From positions 1-63,338 of the forward strand of contig JH720362.1 in the NCBI GenBank assembly GCA_000231825.2: 63,338 bases of DNA, written 5' to 3'. This DNA is from Tetrahymena elliotti 4EA (lineage: Eukaryota > Ciliophora > Oligohymenophorea > Hymenostomatida > Tetrahymenidae). Under the pieces are notes generated by a model. That model had not been told where the DNA came from, did no database searches, and saw only the letters and a list, made by a program, of their open reading frames with translations. Shown in pieces: positions 1-12,100 of the stretch (position 1 is the stretch's first letter; each line of letters starts with the position of its first letter). Position numbers and translations under genes: made by a program.

Positions 1-194
1 TAAATAATTTATTTTTTTTTTTAGAATTATGAAGTGATTTGTTAGTTGAGTTTTTAATATATCATTAGATTTTTGAGAAAAAGATTTGCTTTATATTCTA
101 GTTAGTATAAAAATATTTGTAATTATAAAATACAATATTAATAACAAAATTAAGAGTATTAAATAGCAAATAGCAAAAATAGTAAATAGATATA

Positions 195-892
195 ATGGAT
201 AGCTAGATGGATGAGGAAGCTCCCAAGATGTTCAACGAAAAGCCAAACATCTTGATTACAGGTACACCTGGTGTAGGCAAGACAACTTTAGCCAGACTTT
301 TGTGCGAATATGTAGATTCTTTGACATATGTTAATGTAGGTAATAAATAGATAAATAATTAATTATGAAATAGAACTAATTAAAAATGTTTCTTTTTTAA
401 TTGTTTTAGGTGACTTGATTAAGGAAAAGAAGTTATATTAAAAATGGGATGAACAATTCGATGTACCTATTTTTGATGAAGATATGGTTTGCGATGAATT
501 AGAACCTTTAATGTAATAAGGTGGTATGGTTATTGATTTCCATACTAGTGGATTCTTCCCTCAACGTTGGTTTAATTTGGTTGTTTTGTTAAGATGCAAC
601 AATACTGATTTATATGATAGGTAATATTAGCAATTTACTAAAGAATTTAAGTATTTATGATGTTTATTCAAAAATTAGACTTAAAGCTAGAGGATATACT
701 GAAAAAAAGATTACTGAAAACATAGAATGTGAAATATTAGAAGTCACAAGTGAAGAAGTTTATGACAGCTATGATAGTGATGTCATTATTTAATTACATA
801 ATGAGAAAGAAACTGATATGTAAAACAATATAAATATTATTATTGAGCGTTTAAAAATGTGGAAAGCTCAAAGAGATGCCTAAAAATAATGA
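195..892 (+). CDS. AK6: Adenylate kinase isoenzyme 6 (AK6/Fap7-type)
   Basis: Exons 195-339, 410-620 and 679-892; the phases close to give 189 residues ending in TGA. The P-loop GTPGVGKTT follows about 20 residues from the start. Next come VGDLIKEK, the acidic DEDMVCDELE segment, the FHTSGFFPQRWF stretch and RCNNTDLYDR, then KARGYTEKKITENIECEI, which matches the AK6 (hCINAP, yeast Fap7) lid and C-terminal region in order and spacing. The family is a small nuclear P-loop NMP kinase/ATPase that acts with Rps14 in late 18S rRNA processing; that role is family knowledge. In-frame TAA and TAG codons (for example in EPLMQQGG) confirm the ciliate code. Both introns are 58-70 bp, GT..AG and AT-rich. 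The first ATG was chosen as start; the second (residue 5) is also possible. Full length for the family. Confidence 0.93.
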
Positions 893-1604
893 AATTAATT
901 AATTAATAAATAAATGTATAAATAGTTAAATAATAAAATGTTATAATTAATCTTGTAAATTATTAAATTTAATCTTCTACACTTTTAACGTCCCTTCCAT
1001 TCCCTTTTTTCTTTTTTTGAGCTAGAAAAATTCTACTCAGAAGCAATCTTAAAATATATTTATAGTTTTATCAGCCAATCAATCAATCATTCTATCTATC
1101 AATAAATCAATTAAATAATACATTAGTAATAAAATTTATGGAGTACACTAAATAGTGGTATTTATTTATTGAACGAATGAATGAATGATAAGGATGTTAT
1201 TGCTATTTGTAATTTAGTTAATTAATTATTATTTCTTTAATGATTTATTGATTAAAGTAATTAAAATCAGTGCAAAATATTCATTAATTATTTGAATACT
1301 CTTAAATATTTTGTCATAGTTTCTATTCATTTATAAAATAGAATATACTAAATAAATAAAATCTAAAATATCATTGTAGCTATCAGCATTTATCTCTCCA
1401 TTAGAGATATTTATCTTAAAGAATTATTGAAATAAGACTCAAATTTAAGCATTTTTTCTGAGATTTTGAATGAAAACTTTGAAGTAATAAATTTGATATT
1501 GAAACAAATATGAATATCTTTTAATTTGCATTTATTTATTTATAAAAGGAATAATTTTATATTGCAGTAAAGCTAGACTCCAAATAAATAGGCTAAATCA
1601 TACT
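893..1604. other. AT-rich intergenic spacer
   Basis: Very AT-rich spacer between two genes in the same orientation, presumably holding the 3' end of AK6 and the promoter of the next gene. I see no RNA gene, no clear repeat and no coding segment. Confidence 0.6.
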
Positions 1605-3225
1605 ATGATGAAAGCCTTACTTAATTACATTCGTTTTAGTTAAATTAGAGCACAAAAGCGAATTCAAGCTTTGAGAGATCTTGGGTTAACAATCGTAAAT
1701 AATTCATTTATTAAAAAGAATAAATTTATTATTTTGTTAATGACGATGAAAAAATGATGAATTTTTTTTGGAAAATAAAGAGACGAATGAATAAAGAAAG
1801 CTTAAAAAAAGGTTGAATTCAGCTAATCCAAAAAGTGTAAAAGAAAGGATATAAAGTTAAAAGAGAGATAATGAGTTTGAAGGAGATTTGTCTTATGATT
1901 ATAAAGGAGAATATTATCCACCTCCTAAGCACTTGCATCATAGTTTAGCAGATAAAATAAAGTAAATTTTACATAGAGATAAGCATGAAGATTATAAATC
2001 TATACTGAAAATCATAGAAGATAAAAAGGCTGAAAAGCTACCTCTTTCTCCATCACCTGCTAAAAAATAAAAGCAGAACACAAAAAAATAGATTGAACTT
2101 TAAAAACAAAAATAAAAATAAATATCTTCAGATATCTATTCGCATGCATATGAAAAGGTAGATGATGATGAAATATTCGTTGATCCTACTTAATACAATT
2201 TATTCAAGAACAAGAGATTTTCTAAAATTAAAGAGCTTTATATTAGAGAGTATTAAGATTATATGGAAAAAGATAAAGCTGAAAAAGGATATCAAGATCA
2301 TCCAGAAATGGTTGATAATTTACTTTATAATCAGTTATCAGCTTCAGCTGTTGCTACTCACAAATGGAATTCATATAGAGCTCAAATGAATATCTTAAAA
2401 TTAAAGCCTTAATCTAAAAATATCTGCAGTTATCCTCTCTCTCCAAGAGTTGTTAAAGAAATAGAATAGATTGAAAAAAAAAGTAATCAATATCATCTAA
2501 ATGGATTTATTAAATATATTTTTTAAATTTTAATTTAGGGGATTTCAGGAGAAATATGATTTTAAAAGTCAAAGGATCTGATCTTTAGCATGAAAAAGTC
2601 AAAGATAATCTAGTAAAAAATTATTTATTTCGTTAAAAAAGTTCAATTTAATTTGATTTTTCAATAAAAAAAGGTTTTTGATTTGAGTTCTACTTAAAAA
2701 GAATATATGAATAACCTTGAGAAAATACATCAAGATAAAGAAATTGTTTTTGGAGATACTTGGGATGAATACATTTAAATCTTAGATTATAAATAAACTC
2801 TAGATTAAGGAAATGATAATCATGAGCTTGTTTAAGCTTACAACGATTTTTAATTCATCAAGAAGAAAAAAGATGAATTCTAAAAATCAAAAATTGAAAA
2901 AGATAATATTGAATATCAAAGAAAAATTGATGAATAAGAAAGAATTGAGTATCTAAATGATTTTTATGGAAATTGTTAAAAAAATTAATTTGTTCCTCTT
3001 CCTAGATAAAGAGTCTTTGAAAGAGAGCAAAGATCACTCTCAATGAGTTTGAAATAGAATCCAGCAGCTTCTGCATCCTAGGAATAAAAATAACAATCCT
3101 TCTCTCAAAAAGACGAAGAACCTTTAGACACTATTAAAAGTGGATACTAAGATGAAGTCTACTTAGTCAAGCCTAAAACCCACCTAAAATCTAAAATTAA
3201 AACGAAATTTTACCTTAAAGAATGA
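1605..3225 (+). CDS. Hypothetical charged protein, four exons
   Basis: Not recognised. Exons 1605-1694, 1801-2482, 2539-2612 and 2674-3225 close in phase to 465 residues. The protein is hydrophilic and rich in Lys, Glu and Gln. It begins MMKALLNYIRFSQIRAQKR, has a Pro/His patch (YYPPPKHLHHSLADKI) near residue 70, a long charged middle and a Lys-rich tail ending KTKFYLKE before TGA. No membrane segment or signal peptide is seen. Many in-frame TAA/TAG codons are read as Gln. Introns 2 and 3 (56 and 61 bp) are well defined; intron 1 (1695-1800) ends at an unusual purine-rich AAAG and was chosen because it is the only acceptor I found that keeps the frame, so the first 30 residues are the least certain part. 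Confidence 0.7.
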
Positions 3226-6200
3226 AAGATAAAAACATAAATCAGTTAATAAATTTAAAAGCCAAGTTTTTGAAATTTATAATTTAATAATTATTTTGAA
3301 AAGTGTATATATTTATATTAGATAATATCATAAAAATGTTTTATATTTTTAATTAATTACATTTATCAATTTCATTTCTATTTTCAATTAAATCAAAGAA
3401 ATTTTTAGAGTTTTCAGCATACATTTTATACGCTTTTTTTCAAATAAAAACAAGAAAATATTGAGCAAGCTTTCAAGCCTCAAAATTTTTAAATAGAAAA
3501 GGAATCTCATAAGCATATTTATTGATTAATAAAACTACTTTATGAGTTGGAAAGTTTGAAAAAATAAATAATTCAAAATTAAATTTATTGATTTTTTAAA
3601 GTTTAAATGATATTATTTCTTCCAAGAAAATAAAATATAAATTTAAAATAGTGAATTAATTTGGAGGAACCAAAAGACCATCCATTTTCATCTATTTAAC
3701 TAATCTCCTTCAATTGGAATGAGTGTATTAATAATAATTGCCAATTCTTCTCAATTATATTCAAAACATAAATTGCTGTAAATTATATTATTTAGGTATC
3801 AATGCAATTTCATTTCTAACTAATTTTTTGATTTTAAGAACTTTCCTCTTTAGTTTCAAAAATGATGGATCTCTAAATGCAGTTGAGCTATTTAAATTTA
3901 TTTTTAAAAACAATAGGTTTTTAAGTAAATTAATCTTAAATAAATTTTGTGAAATCTTTCATAAAATTTTTCTATCTTTTTAAAGATAATTCTTTTTTTC
4001 AACATCTTAAAATATATATTTAAAATTTACTGAGCTAGATTAAGAGTAAGCATTTTTAGGTTAATGCAGGTTGTAATGTTAAGAATCAATTATGATAGAG
4101 CATTCTCTTAAATTTAATAATAAGAATCACTATTTTTAAAATTTTTTGTTTAATAATTTAAAACAAAAATGAGAAAATAAATTTAATTTTTTTATCTCAT
4201 CTTTAAATAAAACAATTTAAATATGAATATTTAATTCATAGAATAGCTTATAAAATCTTACCTCAAGTCAAGTACAAGTATCGAAAGACTAATCTTTTTA
4301 GCTAAAGCTAATCCTAAACTAGGTACATATTCACTAATTATTTAATTTTACCTATTTTTTCATAATAAAAATATGTTTACAATATTTAAAACTTAAAAAA
4401 ATAAATAATTTTAATTTTTTAAATTAAACAATAATTATAGTTTAATAAATTATTTGATCTAAATATAAATAGCCAGTTATATTTTGAATGTGATTTTAAA
4501 AATAATTTTTTTAAAAATTATCTGGAAAACTAAAATTATTTTTTTAAGTTGTTTATTTTACTTTAAATTAATGATCAAACTGGAGAGATTAGAGTAGCTT
4601 TATATGGTTGAAGATAAGTATCTTAAATTATGAATATTTGTACACCTTTTTTTATTTTTAAGAGAAAAAAATATCAAATAAATAAGCATGTTAAAACAAG
4701 AAAAATTTCTTTTATCTAAAATTTAATATAAGTTTTGCCGTTATAAAAGAATGTAAAATACACAAGATTGAGATTCAAAGTAGAAATTTTAGTGCAATTA
4801 GATAAAGCAGAGCATAAGGTTTATAACGAAGTGTCTTAAATTTTATTGTTCCTTTTTAAGATATTCAAATTTATTTTTAATTGAAATAAAAAATCTTGTT
4901 TTGGAAAAAACTGAACCAAAAAAATAAAATTTAATTAAGATGTTTCAAGATATTTTTTTATATACGAATAAATAGAATTTGAATTATGATTAATACATAA
5001 TCCAAATTACTATAGCTAGAAAATCATAAACTTTCCATTAAAAATTTATAAAAAGATATTATTAACATTCATTGATTTAAAAATTAAATTTTGATTTTTT
5101 AAAGATTAATTGAATAATTAACAAAAATAAATCGTATTTTTTTACATAAAGTTGAGAGCTAAAGTTTAAACATTGACGCATTTTTAAATACCTATTGCAA
5201 AATCCTCTATTGTCTTAAAACTTAATGAATTACCTCTTTTGAAATATTTTAAATAATTTTTTAATATTTAAAAAATTAAATTCTAATTTAATAAAAAAAT
5301 AAGTAAATCAATGTTACTCAAAATGAATTGTTAAATTCTTGATATGAGTAGCATTTCTTAAAGCTAGACTTAATCTTGAAGTTGTCAGATCATGGATTTA
5401 ATTATTTCTTAGTTTTTGTTTAATTTGAAAATATTTTTAAAATAAAAAAAAACAAATTTTACAAAAGACTGATATAAACAGTTGAAAGATTACTAGGTTT
5501 TTATTAATCAGAAACTTCATCTAATGCAAATTCTTTATTAGCTTGCTTATCCCTTATAAGAAATTTGATAAAATTAATTATTTAAACATTTCATTCACAG
5601 TATTAAAAAAATTGAATAAGCTAAAAATAAAATTAGACATCAAAAATATATTTAAGAAAGTTGTGAAAATCAAATTGCATCAATTTAAATTAATTAAAAT
5701 TAAGACTTTTACCCTTAACCCGAATTTGAATGATTTAAGAAGAGGTCCGAGAGGTCAGGTTAACAAGATATTTTCTTTACTCCAATTGAATTTTTTCTTT
5801 TATTAACAAATGATAAAAAGTTTGAATTTTAGTATAATTTCAAAGATTAGAATTATTGAAATATATTTATTATCATATTAGAAACCTATTCAAATAATTT
5901 TATTATTTTTTATTTAATCTTAATTTAGATATTTATTTAGCAATATTGTAAATCAAACATATTTTAAAGAAAGAAGAAAAAATCAAAAATATCTTTGTTT
6001 CTCTTAATATTTTTTGATTAGAATTTAATATTTACAAATTTCCTAAAATTTTTAAATGGAATAGAGAAAATTTTCAAATAAAAAAAATGAAAATGAGAAT
6101 AATAACTAAAGTAAATTAATCTTACCCAATGAATAATTTCAAAGTTGAGATGCTATTTATCTTTGGTAAAAAGAAAAATATGTAAAACAAACCTTCTTCG

Positions 6201-8100
6201 CCAAGATAGTTTGTTCTATTTGTTAGAAAGTAATTTTATTTATTTAAAAAAGATTTGCATTATTATTACAATTTGTTTTTTTTTTTTGAGAAAGAGAGAC
6301 AATAGATATCTCAAAAAAAAGAAATAAAATATGTTTACCCTATATATAGAGCCAAAGTTTAAATATTTAAGCAGTTCTTATAAATAGCATAACTTATGTC
6401 TTTAGCACCCACACAACTAATAATATTCCCTCTTTTTAATTAGTTTATTTAATTAATTTAAAACATTAAAAAATAAACATTTTTAAAGTAAATTTTAGTA
6501 AAATTGATGATTTATTTAAGAAAGTAAACTAAAAAAATAAAGAAAATTTAAATCCTTACTATAAGTTAAGCATCAAGTTAATAAGATTTGGACACTTTGC
6601 TATTCCAAAACTTAAATTTTTTGAACCTTAATCTCCAAATTTATTATTTCTTTCGAAATGTTTTAAATATTCAAAATGAATTAAAAAAGTATTTAAATGA
6701 TGAAAATTTAAATCTTAGCTTATTTCCATAAGATAATTAACATATTAAAAAATGGTAAGAAAAAAATTACTAAAGGCTCAGTTGTAAACTTTACAGATTT
6801 GATAAATGTTAAAAAGTAGAGCATAAGCTAGATACACCTTATTCGCTAATTAAATTGTTTCTTTATATATAATTATTTTATCAGAAATCAAATTACAAAT
6901 GAAAATAAATTTGTAAAATAAAACATTTAAAACAGTCAAACAAAAAATTTTTAATTAAACATAATTTATCTTTTAGATGATTGAAATAATCAAAGTAAAT
7001 GTAAATTTACATTTTTAATACAGAGAATAAACCAAGAACAGAACTAATATCAATTTCTAGAGATTAAATATTGGAACACTTTACAAGAGAGTTGCTTAAT
7101 ACTTTCAAATCTTCATCTCCAATTTCATTACCACTTAAAATTTATTTCAATTGAATATAAAATAGAAATTTACTTGCAAATAAATTTTGATAAATCAGCT
7201 CAAAATATGATAAAATATATTTAATTATTTAATAATTAATTTTGTATTTTATCATTAAAGAATACAAATAATTAGCCTTAGATATATTAATATAATTATT
7301 ACTAGATTTAGAGAGTCAGATTTTAGAGATTAGTGTATTTTTCTAAGGAATTAGCTAAGCCTGAAATATCCAGCTTGTTATTAAAGATATTTCTTTTTAT
7401 TTATTAAAATTATTAATGAAATTTATAAATAAATTAATGAATGAATAAATTTATTAATTTTAAGATCAAATATGAAATAAATTAAATTTTAAAAGTAAAA
7501 ATAAACATTTTTTCTAATAAAATTTTCATATGCTTTCTGATTTTTTTAGATAAAGAATTTAGAGAAATTCTTTTATTAATTAATGAAGATTTTTTACCTT
7601 AAACAAATTTCGAGATTAGTATGAGTCGAAAGAGAAGATCTTAAAAACTTTAAGATTATTTTCAAGAAAAATGAAATATTATGTAAGCTAAAAGATAATA
7701 AATAATTTACATCTTCTAATTTTACATATTTGCTATTTTATTATTTCATTTTTTTATCAATCAAAAATTTTTTTTCAAAATTTACCAAAAAAATAGTCTA
7801 TTAATTTCCTAAATAATATTTTATTAAAATTGATATTATTGATTAAAACACAGTTAAAATAATATCCTAATTTTTTTAAAAATATATTTTAGATATTAAT
7901 GGTTATTTATGATTTCAGTGGAATTTTTTAAGCATGAAATTTTTTATAAGCTCATTTTTATTCTTCTTCTAGAATGTATTTATTATATTTGCATTTTATT
8001 TTGTAAAAAGCATAAGAAAGATTTAATTTTGCTTTTATTTTCAAAATAATTTTTTTCAGTTTAAATTAGCAAAATTTAAATGGGCATTTATCTTTTTAAA
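3226..8100. other. Gene-poor region with diverged interspersed repeats
   Basis: No convincing gene on either strand; open stretches here are what a TGA-only stop code gives by chance. Between about 4.0 and 7.4 kb several short blocks (near 4,270, 5,150, 5,350, 5,710, 6,340, 6,570, 7,050 and 7,300) resemble degenerate copies of the repeat that is well preserved at 27.9-30.9 kb: a run like gttaagagtca, then ttagagatta, then a Cys/Thr-codon-like tail ending near ctccaatt. Confidence 0.5.
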
Positions 8101-8104
8101 ATAA

Positions 8105-9010
8105 TAGTAAATAAAAAGAAAAAGAATGTTTCTAAAATATGTAAGACAATTTGCTTATTAGTAAATATTAATGTTTTTTAATTGAAGTTATGTTAAAAAA
8201 AATCAAAGAAAATATATGTTAATTAAAAATGGATTAGATAAATTAAAATAAATAAATTAATATTGAATAATTGAAAGTAAAGAAGCTAATTAAAAGAAAG
8301 TTTGAAATCTTTAGGGTAAAAATAATAATAGATTTTATTTAAATAAGTAATTTGAATGAAAATTTATGCTTTTCCTGACAAAAAAAGAAGAAAAATAGCA
8401 TTTCTTATTTATGTAAGGAAATTTAGACAGTAAATATGAAAGCTTTTTGAATTCAATAATAGAAAGGAAAGAGAAAAAAAAGTTTGAAGCCAAGAGAGTA
8501 AAAATAATGATGAATTTTATTTAAATATGTAATTTGAATGAAAATTTATTTTTTCAATAAATAATTAGCAAAAAAGAAGAAGAAAAGCGTTTCTCATTTA
8601 TGTAAGGAAATTTAGACAGTAAATGTGAATGCTTTTTGAATAGAATAGAATTATGAGTCTCATTTGATAAAAAAATCTAAGAAATTTATTTATTCTACTT
8701 GAGAGGGTAAATGTTAATTACAAATAGATGAGATAAAATCTGTTACTGAAAGTAAAGAAACTAATGAAAAGAATGTTTTAAATAAAAAAAGTAAAAATAA
8801 TCATTAAATATGTAAAGTGAATGAACTTTTATGCTTTTAAATTAATAATTAACAATAAAGAAGAAGAGTGTTTCTTATTTAAGTAAGACAATTTACATAA
8901 TAAATATTAATGTTTTTTAATTATACCCATGAATCTCATTTGCTAACAAAGTTTGATAAAAGTCAAAGAAATCTATTTATACTACTAAGAGAATAAATGC
9001 TAATTTCGAT
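8105..9010. repeat. Tandem repeat, about 180-290 bp units
   Basis: Four diverged copies of one unit begin near 8,117, 8,395, 8,575 and 8,860. Shared landmarks are a GAAGAAAAATAGCATTTCTT-like start, TATGTAAGGAAATTTAGACA or close variants, and ATGCTTTTTGAAT. Copies two and three are the most alike. The array ends about 100 bp before the start codon of the giant LRR gene, so it may overlap that gene's promoter. No coding potential seen. Confidence 0.65.
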
Positions 9011-9110
9011 GATTAAAAAAGAAGACAGTTAAGTTCATATAATAACAATAAATAATAATAAGAATAATAATAGTTCTACTTTTTAAAATCAGTTAATTTA
9101 TCAAGCAAAA

Positions 9111-12100
9111 ATGTCAACAAATAAAATCTAGGAGCAGCAAGAAATTTACATAAAAGCTGTTTTCAAACACAATAAATAGATATCGTTCACCATTCTCAAG
9201 AGAGAGAAGAATAGTCTTTCTGTAATTTTTCATTTAATTTGTTATTTTCGTTTTCATTCTTTTATAAATTCCTTTAAACAAAATATTGTTTGTATTATAG
9301 GAGGATATCGTAACATCTCTAGATTATGAATACTATCACTAAACAAGAGAATAAGTATGATTAATCAATATTTTATGAATTAATTCATATTTTTAATCTT
9401 GTAGGACTTTAGAATTGGAGAATTAAGGAGTCATCTTTATAAAAGATCTTATTGTGTTAGTGATCTTAATGAAGCATTAAAAAAAATGGAGAATGAAAAT
9501 TGGTTTTCAAAAGATATTAAAATAGATTAAAATTTTGTTTGCTAAAAAATAAAATTCTTTTTCAACAACAAGATATTCACTAAAAAATCAAAAAATAATG
9601 CAAAAAGAATGATTAATGACTTTCTTATTAACCATATAACAATGAAGAAGTGTTCAAACTAATTCATCTCAGAAGTTTTCAATTCTTTCGAAATAAAAAA
9701 TCTAAAGTTTGTTTGTCTAGAAGACTGTCCAATCGGTGATTAGAATCTGTAGGATATTCTAAAAAAGATAGACTACCTTCCAAATATTAATGAGGAAATA
9801 GTAAGCATTTTTTTTTTGAACAATAAAAATAATTTTTCTTTATTAAAAATAGAACTCAAATAGCCAACAATAATCTGAAATAAACAAATAGAAATTTATG
9901 AATGTAGAAATTTAGATTAAAAAATGTTAATACTTTTCTCCTAATGCTTTGGATTTCCTAAAAGAATGGCAAAATAATATGCTTATAAATGAATAAAATG
10001 CATATGCGGGCAATGGTTTCTCTCTCATAGGAAGTTCTTTCTTAAGACCAATCACTCTCATTTAATTTGCAGCTTCTAAGTTTTTTAAGTGATTTTAATT
10101 TCTTAATTTTATTATAAACAAAGAAAGTGACATTTAAATTTTTTTAGAAACGTTAGCAATTAATTTAATTTATCCTCGAATATAAAAAAATGATTTATTT
10201 TTAAATTTTTCCTATTTGAATTTTACTTACTGTAATACATATTATTTTAGTATTTTTCAAATAAAACAATAAGGCCCCATTAATTTTTACTAATTTAGAA
10301 AATTTACTCTTATTTAATTTGATAAAAAATTTGTTTAAGCTTCAGCAATTACCTTACTTAATTCTTAAAAAAAAATAATTTTACATAATAAATTCAAAAA
10401 TTTGATTGCTAAAATTAATAAATGAATTATTAAAATTACATTTTTGAAAAAGGTAATTAAGAAAAATTAAATTGAAGCAATATCAAAATGAATATGGAGA
10501 AGATCAAGGACAGATTTTGAATGAAATGCTCTCCTTTAGAAACTTAAATTTGAAATATTCTTAATCAAAGGATATAATAAAAAATAAAAACATTCCAAAT
10601 AGAGATGATGGAGATAAAAGATCAGAGGAGGATGATTAAGAATTTGTTTACTTAAAAAGTAAATTAGAGAGACTTTCATTTGATTTTAGTGTTTGCACTA
10701 ATTTTGATAATCTTCCTTTGAATTCAGATTATTACACTAACTTGAGGTCATTATCTTATAATGGCTTAGATAAAAGTAATAGGTTAATTTAAGCTTAAGC
10801 AGAAAGTAAAGACTCTTTAGCATCTACCATAACATTTAATAATATGTTTCCTTATTCTATGAATTAACTCAAGTTCTTAAAACTTAAGTTTTGTAATATT
10901 ACTTCTAGATGCCTAATTAATTTAAGACACATGGAATGTCTCTCTAAAATTCAAGTAATAAACTTTAAAGGATGTTTTATTGATATAAAGGAATTCAAAA
11001 CTTTGTTTATTAGTTCAAAGCTTTAAAATTTAAAATGCCTAAATGTTTCTTAAACCAATGTTGATGACTCGTTCTGTGCTACTATTTCTGATAGCTCAGT
11101 TGTATCTTTTAGTCTTGAAGAAATAGACGTTTCTAAAACTTTGGTAAAATTTTAAATCTTAATCCATTTAAATAGTAAATAATTTTTTTTTTTAAAGATA
11201 ACTCTGAAAGGAATAAAATATTTGACATTCATAAATACATTGAGAAGTATAAATTTGAGACAAATGAATTGCATAAATTGCTAAATTTCAAGTTTTCTCA
11301 TTGATACCTTATAAAATAAAAGTAAATTATACCCTCAAAGATTTTAATTGATTCTTTAATTTACTTAATAAATCAAAGGAAATAATAAGCTTAAGTCTGA
11401 AAGAAAAGATCAAGTTGAATTTGAAGGTAAAATTTAAATTTAAAAAATATTTTCTTTTTTCATAAATTTATTTAAAGATAAAGAGACAGAAAATAAGAAA
11501 GATTCTTCTTAAAAAAGTTTTATAAGTGAATAGATAAATTAAAATAATCATAATGATATTTCTATTGTTCATCTTGATTTATCTGACTGTGAATCTGTAA
11601 CAACTGCATTGGTTGATGATCTGTTAAGAAATGGTCTACTTGATAGATGTTCTTATGTTGACGTTTCTAATACTAAAGTTTGCAATTAATTTATTGAAAT
11701 GCTTATTAATAGTGTTAATGGAAGATAATTTGGGTAAAATTTAAGACATTTGAGTATCAAAAAATGCAATTTAATTAAAGGATTAAAGTTAGAAGAGTTT
11801 TTTTTGGAAGCTTAACTAAATAAATTAGAAACACTAGATGTGAGTTAGACTAATTTGTTTGATGAATCGCTAAAGAATTTGTAAAGTAAATCATAAGATA
11901 ATTTCTCTTAGTTGTTTAAATTGAAAATGAATTCAATTAAGGCTTCTTCTAAAGGGCTTTCTCGTTTGAGTAAGTTGGAAAATGAAAATTTAGTTTTTCT
12001 TGATTTGGAAGCAACTAATTTTGATGATGAAACATGTGCTGAATTTTTTAGTGATGAGGATAATAAGGTCTTATAAAATTTGTAATATATTAGCCTTAAG

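Noticed and set aside
3738..3983. 81-residue plus-strand frame
   Set aside because: AT-driven Phe/Leu/Asn composition, no splice-consistent extension, inside a repeat-rich gene desert.
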